A stretch of 64,000 nucleotides of DNA. Source: Closterium sp. NIES-65. Its lineage: Eukaryota > Streptophyta > Zygnematophyceae > Desmidiales > Closteriaceae. The position numbers and the translations under genes are program-made. The notes beneath the pieces were generated by a model. That model searched no databases. It saw only the letters and a list, made by a program, of their open reading frames with translations, and was not told where the DNA came from. Shown piece after piece: positions 1-10,539 of this stretch. How positions within the stretch are numbered: the first letter of the stretch is position 1; each line of letters starts with the position of its first letter. Location: assembly GCA_948144175.1 (NCBI GenBank), contig CANXME010001453.1, positions 1,860,001-1,924,000 on the forward strand, read 5' to 3'.

Positions 1-375
1 TCTTAATGTGAGTCGAGTTGACTGCAGAAGTGACGAGGGCTGATTCTGTAGGTCGCGTTATTCTCCCTTAGTCAAAATTCGCGTCTGATCTCAGCCGTTG
101 AGAAGAAATTCGATCCGACGCTCCAAATTCCAACTTTTTTGGGCGAAATTCTTGAGGCTGTTGAGATTCGAATCGATCCGACGGTCGAAATTCCAACTTT
201 TTCGCCACTGGACCTGAGGAGTGTTCGAAAACCGGTTCGAGGGGGACGTTAGAAAATAGTGCGGAACTGGTTTACGTACCCGAAATCAGCGCTTTCCGTC
301 GTCGCCCCCGCGGTTTTAAAAGCTAGGTTTAACCGGTCAAAAAACTTCGCTTGCTAACAGGCTCTGATTACCAAG
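1..375 (-). mobile_element. 5' internal leader of a Ty3/gypsy element (minus), continuing off the left edge
   Basis: This stretch lies immediately inside an inverted gypsy LTR. Read on the minus strand, a primer-binding site lies at 373-361 (TGGTAATCAGAGC, the initiator-Met type with one extra A), two bases from the LTR end. No protein reading frame is evident, as expected for a leader. It contains an imperfect direct duplication at about 107-155 and 168-215 (shared core CCGACG followed by AAATTCCAACTTTTT). The rest of the element is outside the window. Confidence 0.6.
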
Positions 376-645
376 TGTGAGGATCTAGGATCGAGCTCAG
401 AAAAGAGAATGTGAATTGAATTGAATTGAATGATCACCTGGGTACAACATGAGGCTATATATAGGCTCGACTCAAGGCCCCGTAACCAAGTGTTACGCGA
501 AGGTTCCGCGGGCCGAGTAGCGTCCGGAACAGATCCTTACCGAATTCGGTAGATGGCGATTTGGTGGCAACCGAAAAAGCCAGAATTCGGTGCACGTAAC
601 CTAGCTCGGTGCTATAACTAAAATAAAATATAGGAAAGCACCTAG
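376..645 (-). repeat. Partial gypsy LTR, inverted relative to the LTR at 3089-3476
   Basis: The reverse complement of this segment matches the last ~280 bp of the LTR at 3089-3476 almost base for base, including the TATATATAGCCTC TATA-like stretch and the CTCACA terminus. The first ~110 bp of that LTR are missing because a copia LTR begins at 646. It therefore belongs to a second member of the same gypsy family in the opposite orientation, followed on its left by a PBS. Confidence 0.85.
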
Positions 646-854
646 TGTCAGAATATATTTGCTGTCTAGCCTGCAGTGGGGTACTCTGTAATGAGTACAA
701 CCCAATTTAGGGCATTGTACTTGTATCCCAACTCTTGCTAGTGAAACCACTTCTCTTTCAAAAATCTCTCGATACTTTCCTAACCCTCTCGAACTCGATC
801 ACCTAGGCACCTACACTATGGCTTCTAAGCCTACTCTTGCTTAAGATTCTAAGA
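646..854 (+). repeat. Copia-type LTR (family A)
   Basis: Begins TGTCAGAATA and is followed directly by a PBS-like TGGTATTAGAGC at 855-866. It closely resembles, in sense, the 190-bp LTRs of the element at 37212-39734, sharing the blocks GCCTGCAGTGGGGTACTCTG and AGTACAACCCA. It interrupts the gypsy LTR on its left. No matching 3' LTR is visible, so this is an isolated 5' end. Confidence 0.8.
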
Positions 855-1174
855 TGGTATTAGAGCTTAACGCTCCTGGCCTGTGGGCCCACTCGATTCC
901 GCAGCCCTATTGTGTGTCGTGCGCCCCGTGGCGCACGACCACCTTTTTTTCTTCCCGCCACGCGCTCGGGGCGCGTGGCGGTTTTCTGCCCGCCGTGCGC
1001 CCCGAAGCGCGCGGCGGGTACCTACCTCGTCGCGGCGTCTTGGGAGCCCGCGCGCTGGCCCCGACCGTCGCCTCGTCGCGGCGTTTTGGGGGCCCGCACG
1101 CAGGTCCCTCCCGTCGCCTCGTCGCGGCACTTTCTGGGCTCGCGAGCCGGCCCCTCCGGCTGTTCTCCTGCCAC
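855..1174 (+). mobile_element. Copia leader fragment, GC-rich, fused to gypsy pol
   Basis: Starts with the PBS (855-866) and continues as a GC-rich leader with tandem segments (CGCCCCG.GCGCG motifs) like the leader of the element at 26912-28330. At about 1160-1175 it changes abruptly into gypsy RNase H coding sequence with no gypsy 5' part. Long overlapping open frames here on both strands are compositional and not genes. Confidence 0.65.
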
Positions 1175-3078
1175 ATGGAGCAGCTACAGACAGCACTGAC
1201 TACAGCGCCAGTACTCATCTTGCCGGATCCAGACAAGGACTACGTGGTGGAAGCAGACGCTAGTGACCAAGCAGTCGGAGCAGTACTGATGCAGGATCAC
1301 GGACGCGGTTTGCAGCCCATCGCCTACCTCAGTAAGAAGCTACACGGAGCAGAACTAAACTACCCCATTCACGACAAGGAAGCCTTAGCCATAGTCATAA
1401 CCTTCAAGGCGTGGAGGTGTTACCTAGAGGGAGCCAAGACTACAGTCTATACTGACCACTGCAGTCTCAAATCCTGAAGTCACAGCCGACACTCTCACGA
1501 CGACAGGTGCGGTGGGTGGACTTCCTGGAAACTCACTTCCACTACGACATCGTCTACAAGCCCGGGCTACACAACAAGGCAGACGCGTTGAGCCGCCCCG
1601 GACATGTAGCAGGCATCCAGCTCGACGGGATGAACCCTCTGCTCAAGGGTCTATTCCAACATGGGTACTCCGTGGACGCAGAGATTGCTACAGCACAGAC
1701 CAAGAAGCTATTACAGTGGGAGAAAGACTTAGCTGTAAGGAAGGGTTCACGAAAGATTTGGGTACCGAATTACGCCCCGCTACGGCAGATCCTACGGGAG
1801 GAGTTTCACGACGTACCTTACGCGGGACATTTTGGGAGCAACAAGACGTTAGCAGGGATAGCGAAGTATTACTACTGGCCCGAGATGGCAGCAGACGTGC
1901 AGCAGTTCGTCACCTCTTGCAACACGTGCCAGCGGATGAAGAGCAGCAAGCAGAAAAAAGCAGGGTTACTTCAGCCTCTACCCGTACCGGAGCAGCCATG
2001 GCAGGTCGTTAGCCTCGACTTCATCACAGGGCTTCCTTCGACCTCACGGGGACATGATTCCATCCTCGTGGTGATCGATAAGTTCTCCAAAATGGGTCAC
2101 TTCATACCGACCAACGCCACAGCTACACCTGAAGCAACTTCTCGCCTCTTCTTCGACCGCATCATCACCATCGACGGCATCCCCGCTACACTCATCTCAG
2201 ACAGAGACCCCAAATTCACGAGTAAGTTCTGGAAGGAGCTCATGGGACTGTTGGGGACAAAGCTTGCAATGTCTTCAGCATACCACCCCCAGACTGACGG
2301 ACAGAAAGAGCAACTCAATCAAGTGGTTGAACAGTTACTGCGCACAGCTTGCAACGACGACGTCAGCCACTCGGACACACAGTTACTGACCCTAGAGTTC
2401 GCTTACAACAACGCATCACATGGGGCCACAGGGAAAACTCCTTTCTTCCTGTGTTACGGACGGGAACCACTCACACCACAGCAGCCAACTACACCGGCAC
2501 ACGTCCAAGCCGCACATGACTTCGTCACCACCATGTTGCAGCTATGGGAGAAGACTCAGCGACGTCTCACAACGATGCAAAACTCCCAGAAGCAGTATGC
2601 CGATCGTCAGCGACGTGATCACTCAGTAGCAGACGGAGATCAGGTGCTTCTTGACATGCACAACTTGAACCTGTCTCACCTCCCATCCAAACTCCGGCCT
2701 CGCTTCTGTGGTCCTTTTCTCGTTGAGGCACACGTGACACCATTTTCATTCCGCTTGCGCTTACCAGATACATGGAAGCTTCACAACGCTTTCCATGTCC
2801 AGCTACTGAAGCCCTACAAGGACCCCAACCAACAGTTCCAAGGACGGCAACTACCGCCACCACCACTTGTTCTCATACAGGATGAACCCGAGTACGAGAT
2901 CGAGCGCGTTCTCTCTCATCGGCGCCGCGGTGGCAAGACTCTCGAGTTCTTGATACGCTGGAAGGGATACGACCCCACTAAGGACAGTTGGGTTGCAGAA
3001 GCAGATATGGGCAACGCACGCCGTGCTCTCAAGGACTATCTTGTCAAGCAGGGTGTATCTCACGCCACCCAGCTTTGA
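1175..3078 (+). pseudogene. Ty3/gypsy chromovirus pol: RNase H, integrase, chromodomain (5'-truncated, frameshifted)
   Basis: Encodes the 3' two thirds of a gypsy polyprotein. The first part (1175-1477) is RNase H, with the EADASDQAVGAVL and YTDHCSL motifs. A small deletion near 1473 shifts the frame, and coding resumes at once (KSQPTLSRRQVRWVDFLE). Next come an HHCC zinc domain (HFGSNKTL...CNTCQRMK, about 1835-1950), the integrase core with D in SLDFITGLP, D in SDRDPKF and E in DGQKEQLNQ, and a C-terminal chromodomain (YEIERVLSHRR...EFLIRWKGYDP, about 2890-3040). The chromodomain places it among chromoviruses, whose integrases target marked chromatin. The reverse transcriptase, protease and gag are absent, and the left end is fused to a copia leader. 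The integrase triad is retained but the element cannot be autonomous. Confidence 0.9.
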
Positions 3079-3088
3079 GGGGGGGACG

Positions 3089-3476
3089 TGTGAGAGTACG
3101 ACGGCTTATGCCAGCTATGCTTGCTTGCCTCTAATTTATCATGCTATTTCTAGCATGGGATAATCATATGCATGCATGAATTGCTTGATTTCCTAGGCTA
3201 GGTGCTTTCCTATATTTTATTATAGTTATAGCACCAAGCTAGGTTGCGTGCACCGAATTCTGGCTTTTCGGTTGCCACCGAATTGCCTTCTACCGAATTC
3301 GGTAAGGATCTGTTCAGGACGCTTCGCGACCCGCGGAACCTTCGCGTAACACCTGGTTACGGGGCCTTGTGTCAAGCCTATATATAGCCTCGTGTTGTAC
3401 CCAGGTGGACATTCAATTCAATTCAATTCGACTCAATTCTCATTCTCTTTTCTGAACTCGATCCTAGATCCTCACA
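3089..3476 (+). repeat. 3' LTR of the gypsy chromovirus
   Basis: 388 bp, bounded by TGTGAG and CTCACA (a perfect 6-bp terminal inverted repeat). It is preceded by a purine-rich tract at 3076-3087 that primes plus-strand synthesis. It contains a TATATATAGCC promoter-like stretch near 3382. From 3477 the sequence changes to copia B, so the gypsy element sits inside copia B. Confidence 0.9.
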
Positions 3477-5289
3477 TGCTGGAGCTGCTGACAGTACTAG
3501 TGCTGCTGTAGCTGGAGCTGCTAAGGGTGTTGGCGCTGGTGTTTCTACTGGCGCTCGTGCATTTGGGGGTGCTGCTGAGGCAGCTGGAGCTGACGGTCCT
3601 ACTTGAGTTGGTGGTGCTGGAGTTGAGCTGCTGGCGGTGTTGGCGCTGGCGGTGCTGCTGGCGCTGGTGCTTCTGAGGGTGCTGGAGTTGGCACTGTTGG
3701 AGCTGGAGGTGCTATTGACGCTGGTGCTGTCGCTGGGGGATCTGGTGCCGTCCATGCTGGTTCTGGAGGCGCTGAGCGACCGAGGCCATACTTCGTTCCG
3801 CTCCTGGAGCAGGTTCTTGGTCTCCCGCCCTCTCCTGGTCCTGCTCCCTCCTTAGAGTGTCCACAACCTGTCAAGTCGCAGTCACAGTTACAGCCCGCCT
3901 CCCCTCTACCTGCTCCTTCTCCCTACACTGGTCCTACTGGAGGTCTTGCCGAGCGTTGTGAGCCTGCGTCTCGTCCTGCGTCGCCTGTTCGTGCTGCTCG
4001 CACTAGTGGTCGTAGTGCGCGTCCGCGTCCTCCTGCGGTCCCCGGCACACACCAGATGGTGCAGCGTCCTTCCACTGCTCCTCTGCGTGTCCCGTTGCTG
4101 TCTCCTCCAGAGTCCTCTCTTCCTACTCTTGCTGACCCAGAGTCTGACTCTCTTCGTGCTGCTTGTCCTTTGGTCACACGCCTCCTTGCTAGTGATGTCA
4201 TTGACCCTTCCTTTGAGTCCACTGCTTCGTCGGCCCTAGTTGCTGAGCTTGTTGACTTTGCTGCTCGTTGTCGTCTAGACTACGCTGCTAGTCTCGTTGC
4301 TGAGTCTGGGTCTCTCTGTCCTCTATCCGTCGTGGGTGAGTGTGCTCTTAGCACAGACGTCCTTGAGGACAGGCAGGAGGAGTTCCAGTGCTTTGCTGCT
4401 GCTTTGCCCCATCTCATGTCCACGCTTATTGCCCCTGAGGGAGACCCGGATGCACCAGACATCCCGACTCCTCGATCATACGCTACTCCTCTAACTGGCA
4501 GTCAGCCCTGGACGCAAAGATGGCTTCCTGGAAGTCCACAGACACCTATGTCGACGAGGTTCCCCCACCTGGGGTGAACATCGTCAATGGCATGTGGATT
4601 TTCAGGGTGAAGCGGCCGCCGGGTTCTCCGCCTGTCTTCAAGGCGCGTTACGTGGCTCCAGGCTTCAGTCAGCGGTAGGGAGTTGAATACTTCCAGACCT
4701 TCTCTCCCACCCCAAAGATGACCACTCTTTGGGTGCTGCTGCACATAGCCGCTCAGCGCGACTACGAGCTTCAGTCTCTTGACTTCAGCACAGCTTTCCT
4801 GCAGGGCAGCCTACACGAGGAGATCTGGCTGCGCCGCCCTCCTGGCTTCACTGGGTCGTTTCCCACTGGTACCCAGTGGAGCCTCCGGCGGCCAGTCTAC
4901 AGTCACCGCCAGGCACCTCGTGAGTGGCACGACACACTTAGGACTACACTTGCAGCTCTTGGGTTTGCTCCTTCTACAACCGACCCGTCGCTGTTTCTGA
5001 GCACCGACACCTTTTTGCCGCCGTTCTACATCCTCGTGTACGTTGACGACTTGGTCTTTGCCACTGCTGACACTACTGGACTCGCCCACGTGAAGTCCAA
5101 GCTGCAGAAGAGACACACGTGCACTAACCTGGGTGAACTGCGCAGCTACCTTGGATTGCAGATCACCCGGGACAGAGCACAGCGCACCATTACCCTGACT
5201 CAGTCACACATGGTGCAGCAGGTCCTTCAGCGCTCCGGCTTCACGTACTCCTCGCCTCAGGCCACTCCTCTGTCTACTCGCCACTTGCT
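3477..5289 (+). pseudogene. Copia B polyprotein, part 1 (linker to reverse transcriptase)
   Basis: Sense-strand copia coding sequence starting in the low-complexity integrase-RT linker and running into reverse transcriptase. The RT part (about 4560-5289) shows SLDFSTAFLQGSLHEEIWLR, a normal YVDDLVFAT catalytic motif near 5041, and LTQSHMVQQVLQ. Compared with copia F, there is a frameshift near 4495 and an in-frame TAG at about 4676 where copia F has CAG. The frame is cut at 5289 by a minus-strand copia insertion and resumes at 6587 and again at 13061. Confidence 0.85.
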
Positions 5290-6586
5290 CTCAGCAGCAG
5301 CAGCAGCAGCAGGGGCAGGAGAGGCACCAGAGATGAGGTCAAAGAGGGAGTGACCGTCTGCCCTATCGCATTATAGGAAAAGCTGCAGGTCATCTACCCA
5401 GACGTCCAAGTCAATGGGCCGACCCTTAGCGTCAAAAGCAAGGACACTAGGGGTAGCCATGACAGCAGTAGGCTAGCAGCGAGAATAGTAGGGTAAGGGC
5501 AGTGCAATGTCAGAGGCGCTGCTCTTACCGTACAGGGCGGCTCAGGCGGCTCAGCGGCTCGGCGGCTCGGCAACTCAGCGGCTCGGGCGGCTCGGGCGGC
5601 TCGGCGGTACGGCGGCTCGGCAGCATTTGCGGCTCGGTGATTCGGCGGCTCGGGCGGCTCGTCCGCAACTGAAGCTCGTCAGCTTGGCGACCCGGTGGCT
5701 CGGGCGGCTGAGGTGGCGCGGGGGATCGGGCGGCTCGGCCGCAGCTCGGCCGCGCCGGCGGCTCGGTGGTGACGGCGGGGCCGCGTGGGGACGGCGGTGG
5801 GGCCGGGTGGAGCGGCGGCAAGGCCGGGTGGAGCGGCGTCGGGGCCAGGAGAGGCAGCGCCGGGGCCGGGAAGGGCAGCTTCGGGGCCGCAGGGGTAGGC
5901 GACAGGGCCAGCAGAGGCGGCGCCGAGGCAGGGAAGGGCGGCGCCGGGGCCGCAGGGGTAGGGGACGGGGCCAGCAGAGGCGGCGACGAGGCAGGGAAGG
6001 GCGGCGCCAGGGTCGCAGGGGTAGGCGACGGGGCCACCAGAGGCGGCGCCGAGGCAGGGAAGGGCGGCGCCAAGGCCGCAGGGGTAGGCGACGGGGCCGC
6101 TATGGCGGCTAGGAGGGGAGGGTCGTAAGGGCGGCTTGAAGAGGCCGTGAGGGCGGCATGAAATGGCCACGAGGGTGGCGCGACGCGGCGGAGCCGTGAG
6201 GGCGGCAAATCAGGGCCGCGAGGGCGGCGCGACTCGGCCGCTAGGGCGGCGCGACATGAAGGGGCCGCGAGGGCGACGCGACGGGGCCGCAAGCGCGGCG
6301 CGACGGGGCCGCTAAGGCAGCGCGACAAGGTCGAAAGGGCGGCGCGACGGGGCCGTGAGAGGGGAGCGCGACTCGGGCAGTGTAGAGCGCGCTCCGGGCA
6401 GGAAAAAAAAGGTGGTGGGCCCTAGGAACAGTTCCCACAGGGGAACCTGCTCGATACCATGACAGAATCTGAACGAGAATGAAATGACTAAAGGAAAGTT
6501 GGGTACAAGTGCAAACCCTAGAAAGCTGTACCCCATATGTGCTACCCCACTATAGCCTACAGTAGCTATGTCATATAAATCTGACA
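5290..6586 (-). mobile_element. Copia element missing its 3' part: LTR, leader, first codons of gag
   Basis: On the minus strand the order is LTR (6586-6460), PBS-like TGGTATCGAGC (6459-6449), a GC-rich leader of short tandem repeats (about 6440-5480), then the gag start. The ATG at 5460 opens MATPSVLAFD, the same start as copia C and F, and a TAA stops it about 30 codons in. The element ends abruptly near 5290 in a CAG-rich stretch. The host copia B continues from 6587 with only about 50 bp lost. No 3' LTR is present. Confidence 0.8.
6460..6586 (-). repeat. 5' LTR of the truncated copia element
   Basis: 127 bp, starting TGTCAGATTT at 6586 and ending TTCTGTCA at 6460, directly next to its PBS. 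It contains the copia LTR core shared across the window (GGCTATAGTGGGGTA, then GGGTACA, then TAGGGTTTGC). Confidence 0.85.
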
Positions 6587-6810
6587 GCTTGTTGGCTGCC
6601 TCAGGTACCTGATGACCTGCACACGACCTGACCTTGCATACCCTCTTAGCATCTTGGCACGCTATGTTGCTCCTGGGAGACACCGACCCGAGCACATGGC
6701 TGCAGCGAAGAGGGTGTTGCGCTACGTGTGCAGTACGTCGGGCATGGGCCTAGTGCTTGGAGGACGACGTCGAGTGGTCCTCACTGGTCACGCTGACGCT
6801 TCTTGGGCTG
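6587..6810 (+). pseudogene. Copia B polyprotein, part 2 (RT C-terminus and start of RNase H)
   Basis: Resumes copia B after the minus-strand insertion. The frame reads YLMTCTRPDLAYPLSILARY, then MAAAKRVLRY, then LTGHADASWAD, matching copia F at 32083-32310. It ends at 6810, where copia C (minus) begins, and the RNase H continues at 13061. Confidence 0.85.
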
Positions 6811-8159
6811 ACCTGCTGCACCATGTGTGACTGAGTCAGAGTAATGGTGCGCTGTGCTCTGTCCCGGGTGATCCGCAAGCCAAGGTAGCTGCGCAGTTCA
6901 CCTAGGTCTGTGCACGTGTTTCTCTTCTGCAGCTCGGACTTCACGTAGGCGAGTCCAGCAGTGTCAGCTATGGCAAAGACCAAGTTGTGGACGTACACGA
7001 GGATGTAGAACGGCGGCAGAGAGGTGTCGGTGTGCAGAAACAGCGACGGGTCGGCAGTAGAAGGAGCAAACCCAAGAGCCGCAAGCGTAGTCCTCAGTGT
7101 GTCGTGCCACTCACGTGGCGCGTGGCGGAGACCGTAGACTGGACGCCGGAGACTCCACTGGGTACCAGGAGGGAAAGACCCAATGAAGCCAGGTGGGCGG
7201 CGCAGCCAGATCTCCTCTCGCAGGCTGCCCTGCAAGAAAGCTGTGCTAAAGTCAAGAGAGTGCAGCTCGTAGTCACGGTGAGCAGCAACGTGCAGCAGTA
7301 CCCAAAGAGTGGTCATCTGTGGGGTGGGAGAGAAGGTCTGAAAGAAGTCAGCTCCCTGCCCCTGACTGAAGCCACGAGCCACGTAACGCGCCTTGAAGAC
7401 AGACGGAGAACCCAGCGGCCCCTTCACCCTGAAGATCCACATGCCACTGACGATGTTCGCCCCAGGTGGGGGGACAGCGTCAACATAGGTGCCTGTGGAC
7501 TTCCAGGAAGCCATCTCTGCATCCATAGCTGCCTGCCACTGAGAGGAGTAGGGACCCTCTATCGCCTCCGCGTAAGAGCGCGGAGTCGAAATGTCAAGTG
7601 CATCCGTGTCTCCCTCAGGGGTAAGCGGTACGGACACGAGATAAGGTGAAGCAGCTCCCAAGCACTGGAACTCCTCCTGCTTGTCCTCAAGGACGTCCGT
7701 GCCAAGGGCACACTCACCCCCGACGGACGGAGGACAGACAAACTCAGCGACAAGACTAGCAGCGTAGTCTAGGCAACAGCGAGCAGCAAAGTCGACGAGC
7801 TCAGCAACTAAGGCAGACGCAGCAGTGGACTCGAAGGAAGGGTCAGTGACGACAGTAGCCAGGAAACGCGTGATAGTAGGACTGGCAGCAGGAAGAGAGT
7901 CCGACTCCGGGTCGGCAAAAGCAGGAAGAGAGGACGTAGGAGGACAAGGCAAAGGGGCACGCAGAGGAGCAGTGGACAGACGAAGAGACATCATGTGCGT
8001 GCTAGGGACAGGAGGAGGACGCTGACGCAAACCACGACCACTAGCGCGAGCAGCACGGACAGGCGACGCAGGGCGAGACGCAGGCTCACGACGCTCAGTA
8101 AGACCTCCAATAGGACCAGTGTAGGGAGAAGGAGCAGGCAAAGAGGAGGTAGGCTGCAA
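6811..8159 (-). pseudogene. Copia C reverse transcriptase (active-site mutant)
   Basis: An open frame of about 440 codons covers the conserved region before RT (AEAIEGPYSSQWQAAMDAEM, FKARYVARGFSQ) and the RT palm (SLDFSTAFLQGS). The catalytic motif, YVDD in copia B, F and G, reads YVHN here (about 7000-6990), so both catalytic aspartates are replaced and polymerase activity should be lost. The last recognisable residues are LTQSHMVQQ at the truncation point. Other substitutions (GQGADFFQTF, RHAPREW) also mark decay. Confidence 0.9.
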
Positions 8160-8165
8160 TTGTAA

Positions 8166-10113
8166 CTATGACGGGACTGGCTGTGGACACGCTAAAGAAG
8201 GAGGAGGACCAGTAGAAGGCGGAAGACCAAGAACCTGCTGCAGGAGTGGAATGAAGTACAGTCGAGGCCGCGCAGCGATGCCAAACACAGTAGGGACAGC
8301 ACCAGCACCCCCAGCAAGAGCACCCGCTCCAGCTGCACCTCCAGTAGCGCCAGAACCTCCAGCAGTACCAGGAGTACCCGCAGCACTACCGCCAACAGTA
8401 GTCTCAGCTCCAACACCCTCAGCAGCACCAGCTCCAGTCGAGCCCGCGGGCCCAGCAGCTCCAGTACTCCAGTACGAGCACCTCCGGGACATTATAATCC
8501 TCAGTAGCCGAAGAACCTCCAGCACCAGCAGCACGCCTCCAGCGCCGGACAAACCACTCGCGCAGCTCCTGTGGAGAGAGTGGCTCCCGCAGAGACGAAG
8601 CACCCGGAGAACCCCCAGGCGGAGCAACTCCAAGCTGAGCACCCCCAGGCTCAGCACCCCTAGGCTCAGCACCCCCAGGCTCAGCACCCCCAAGCGCAGC
8701 ACCCTCACACTCAGCACCCCTAGGCTCAGCAACCCCAGGCTCAGCACCCCCAGGCTCAGCACCCCCAGTCGCAGCACCCCTAGGCTCAGCACCCTCAGGC
8801 TCAGCACCCCCAGTCACAGCACCCCCAGGCTCAGCACCTTTTGCAGCACCAGAGTCACTAGTGACCTTGACAGGCTCGACTGCGTCTACCTGGGACACAC
8901 CTGAATGGGACGGACCCTGGGGGGGGTAGGGGGTCTACCGGAGGGGGACCTGGTACAAGGAAGAGCGGCGGCGGGGGGAGGGACGGAGTGCGGTAGGGGA
9001 AGAGGCGGTAGTAGGGAACCGACTCGTCAAACGTGACGTCCTGGGAGGACAGAACACGACGAGAGGTGGGGTGGTAGAACTGCCACCCAGGCGCGTCAGG
9101 GGGGAACCCCAGGAAGACGCAAGAAGCAGCACGAGGGGACAGCTTGTCTGCAGACAAGTCGCGGACAAACGCCCGAGATCCCTAGACCCGGAACGCCGAT
9201 GCATCGCCAACCTTCCCCGTCCATAGCAAGGCTGGGGAGGTCTCCGGCGTGGAGACCCTGGGGTGTAGGTTGATCTGATGCGCCGCGTACCTCACCGCAA
9301 ATAGCCACAGAAAATGGGGAGCAGCCGCATGCATCATAGACGTACGAGCAACGTCCATGACCATGCCAATGCGGCGCTCAGCAATCCCATTTTGCTGTGG
9401 GGAGTCTGGAAGCGTGAAGGTCTGACGGATTCCTCGTGCGCGAGAGTAGGCTCTCAGAAGGCCAGAAGAAAACTCTCCGCCTCTGTCCGAGTGCAGACGC
9501 AGAATAGGAAAGTCTGAGCCAAAGCTCAGACGAGCTGGAGACGAGCTGCGCGGATCCGATCGATCAGCACCTCAGTGACATCACCCTTGCTGCGCAAGGG
9601 GGAGACTGTGGTGTAACGCGAGTAGTCGTCAACAACAAGCAGGAAGTAGCGCTCGTGACCCTGTCCACGGACGCGGGCTGGGCCCCACACGTCCATGTGA
9701 AGCGTCTGCAGGGGGGCCTCTGTCGGAGGAAACTCGGAGGAGTGAGGGGCAGCCCGCTGGCGCCCCTTGACACAGGGGACACAGGTAGGGCCAGGGCCCT
9801 GAGGAAGGGAAGGGAGGGACCAAGGGAGACCAGAAACAAGAAGACGGGAGGCCATGCCTCTGAGCCGAAGCAGAGAGGGGTGACCAAGGCGGTGGTGCCA
9901 GAGGAGAGTCTCGTGAGACAGGAGACGACACGAACAGGGGGCAGACTCAGGACCAGACCTGGACGCTTCAGCAAGCACCTGACCCGACGCAGTGACCCTA
10001 CCAGACTCATCAACTAGAGGAGACGGAGTGGTCAGTGTGTAAAGGCTCGACCCCGGCCGACGAGTAAACGTAGCCAGGTGTCGGCTTGTGCTAGCCTCTG
10101 TGCAGTGCGTCAC
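8166..10113 (-). pseudogene. Copia C integrase and repeat-rich integrase-RT linker
   Basis: The segment 10113-9526 encodes the pre-integrase HHCC domain (LWHHRLGHPSLLRLR, PTCVPCVKGRQR) and the start of the integrase core (LHMDVWGPARV, VVDDYSRYTTV). The segment 9364-8905 encodes the end of the core and the copia C-terminal region (ADKLSPRAASCVFLGFPPD). From about 8900 to 8420 the frame is a tandem repeat of GAEPGGAE-type units (15-bp class), the linker VNTR. Several frame changes separate these blocks. The family function is strand transfer of cDNA into the genome. Confidence 0.8.
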
Positions 10114-10169
10114 CCGCTGACGCGCAGGAGTGAACTGGTGTACTCCCCCATCCTATAGGTCAGCACCAC

Positions 10170-10451
10170 TCACCAGGTTCGTAGAGAACGAGGGGAGGTA
10201 GAGACCAGACTGGGTGCCAGAGGGAGCCGCCGGACACGGGAGAACTGTGGAGAAGTGAGACAGGACAGGACCCCTAGAGGGGTCAGCCAGAGACACCGCA
10301 ACCGGCCGACTAAGCGGCGTGAATGTGGTGCGGTCCCGAAAGAAGGAGCGAAAAGCCCCAGAGTGAAGGGTGAAGGTGAGGGAGGCCGAAGCCGACGTAG
10401 TACCTGAGAGCGCAGACTCACCAGTACCTGAGGACGTAGACTCACTAGCAC
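10170..10451 (-). pseudogene. Copia C protease region with HSGA in place of DSGA
   Basis: Read on the minus strand, one frame gives FTLHSGAFRSFFRDRTT followed by VAVSLADPSRG, the aspartic-protease segment. The catalytic motif is DSGA in copia G (about 43910). Here the aspartate codon reads CAC (His), and copia F has the same change. Loss of the catalytic aspartate should abolish polyprotein cleavage by this copy. Confidence 0.75.
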
Positions 10452-10539
10452 TTAGAGCAGCAGCGTCGCAAGCACCTACGGCAGCCGCCTCACCAGTACC
10501 TAGAGCAGCAGTCTCAATGCCCGGATCGGGCGGGAAACA

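Noticed and set aside
5507..6328. Arg/Gly- and Pro/Ala-rich frames on both strands
   Set aside because: This is the copia leader tandem array; the frames are mirror images from the repeat period.
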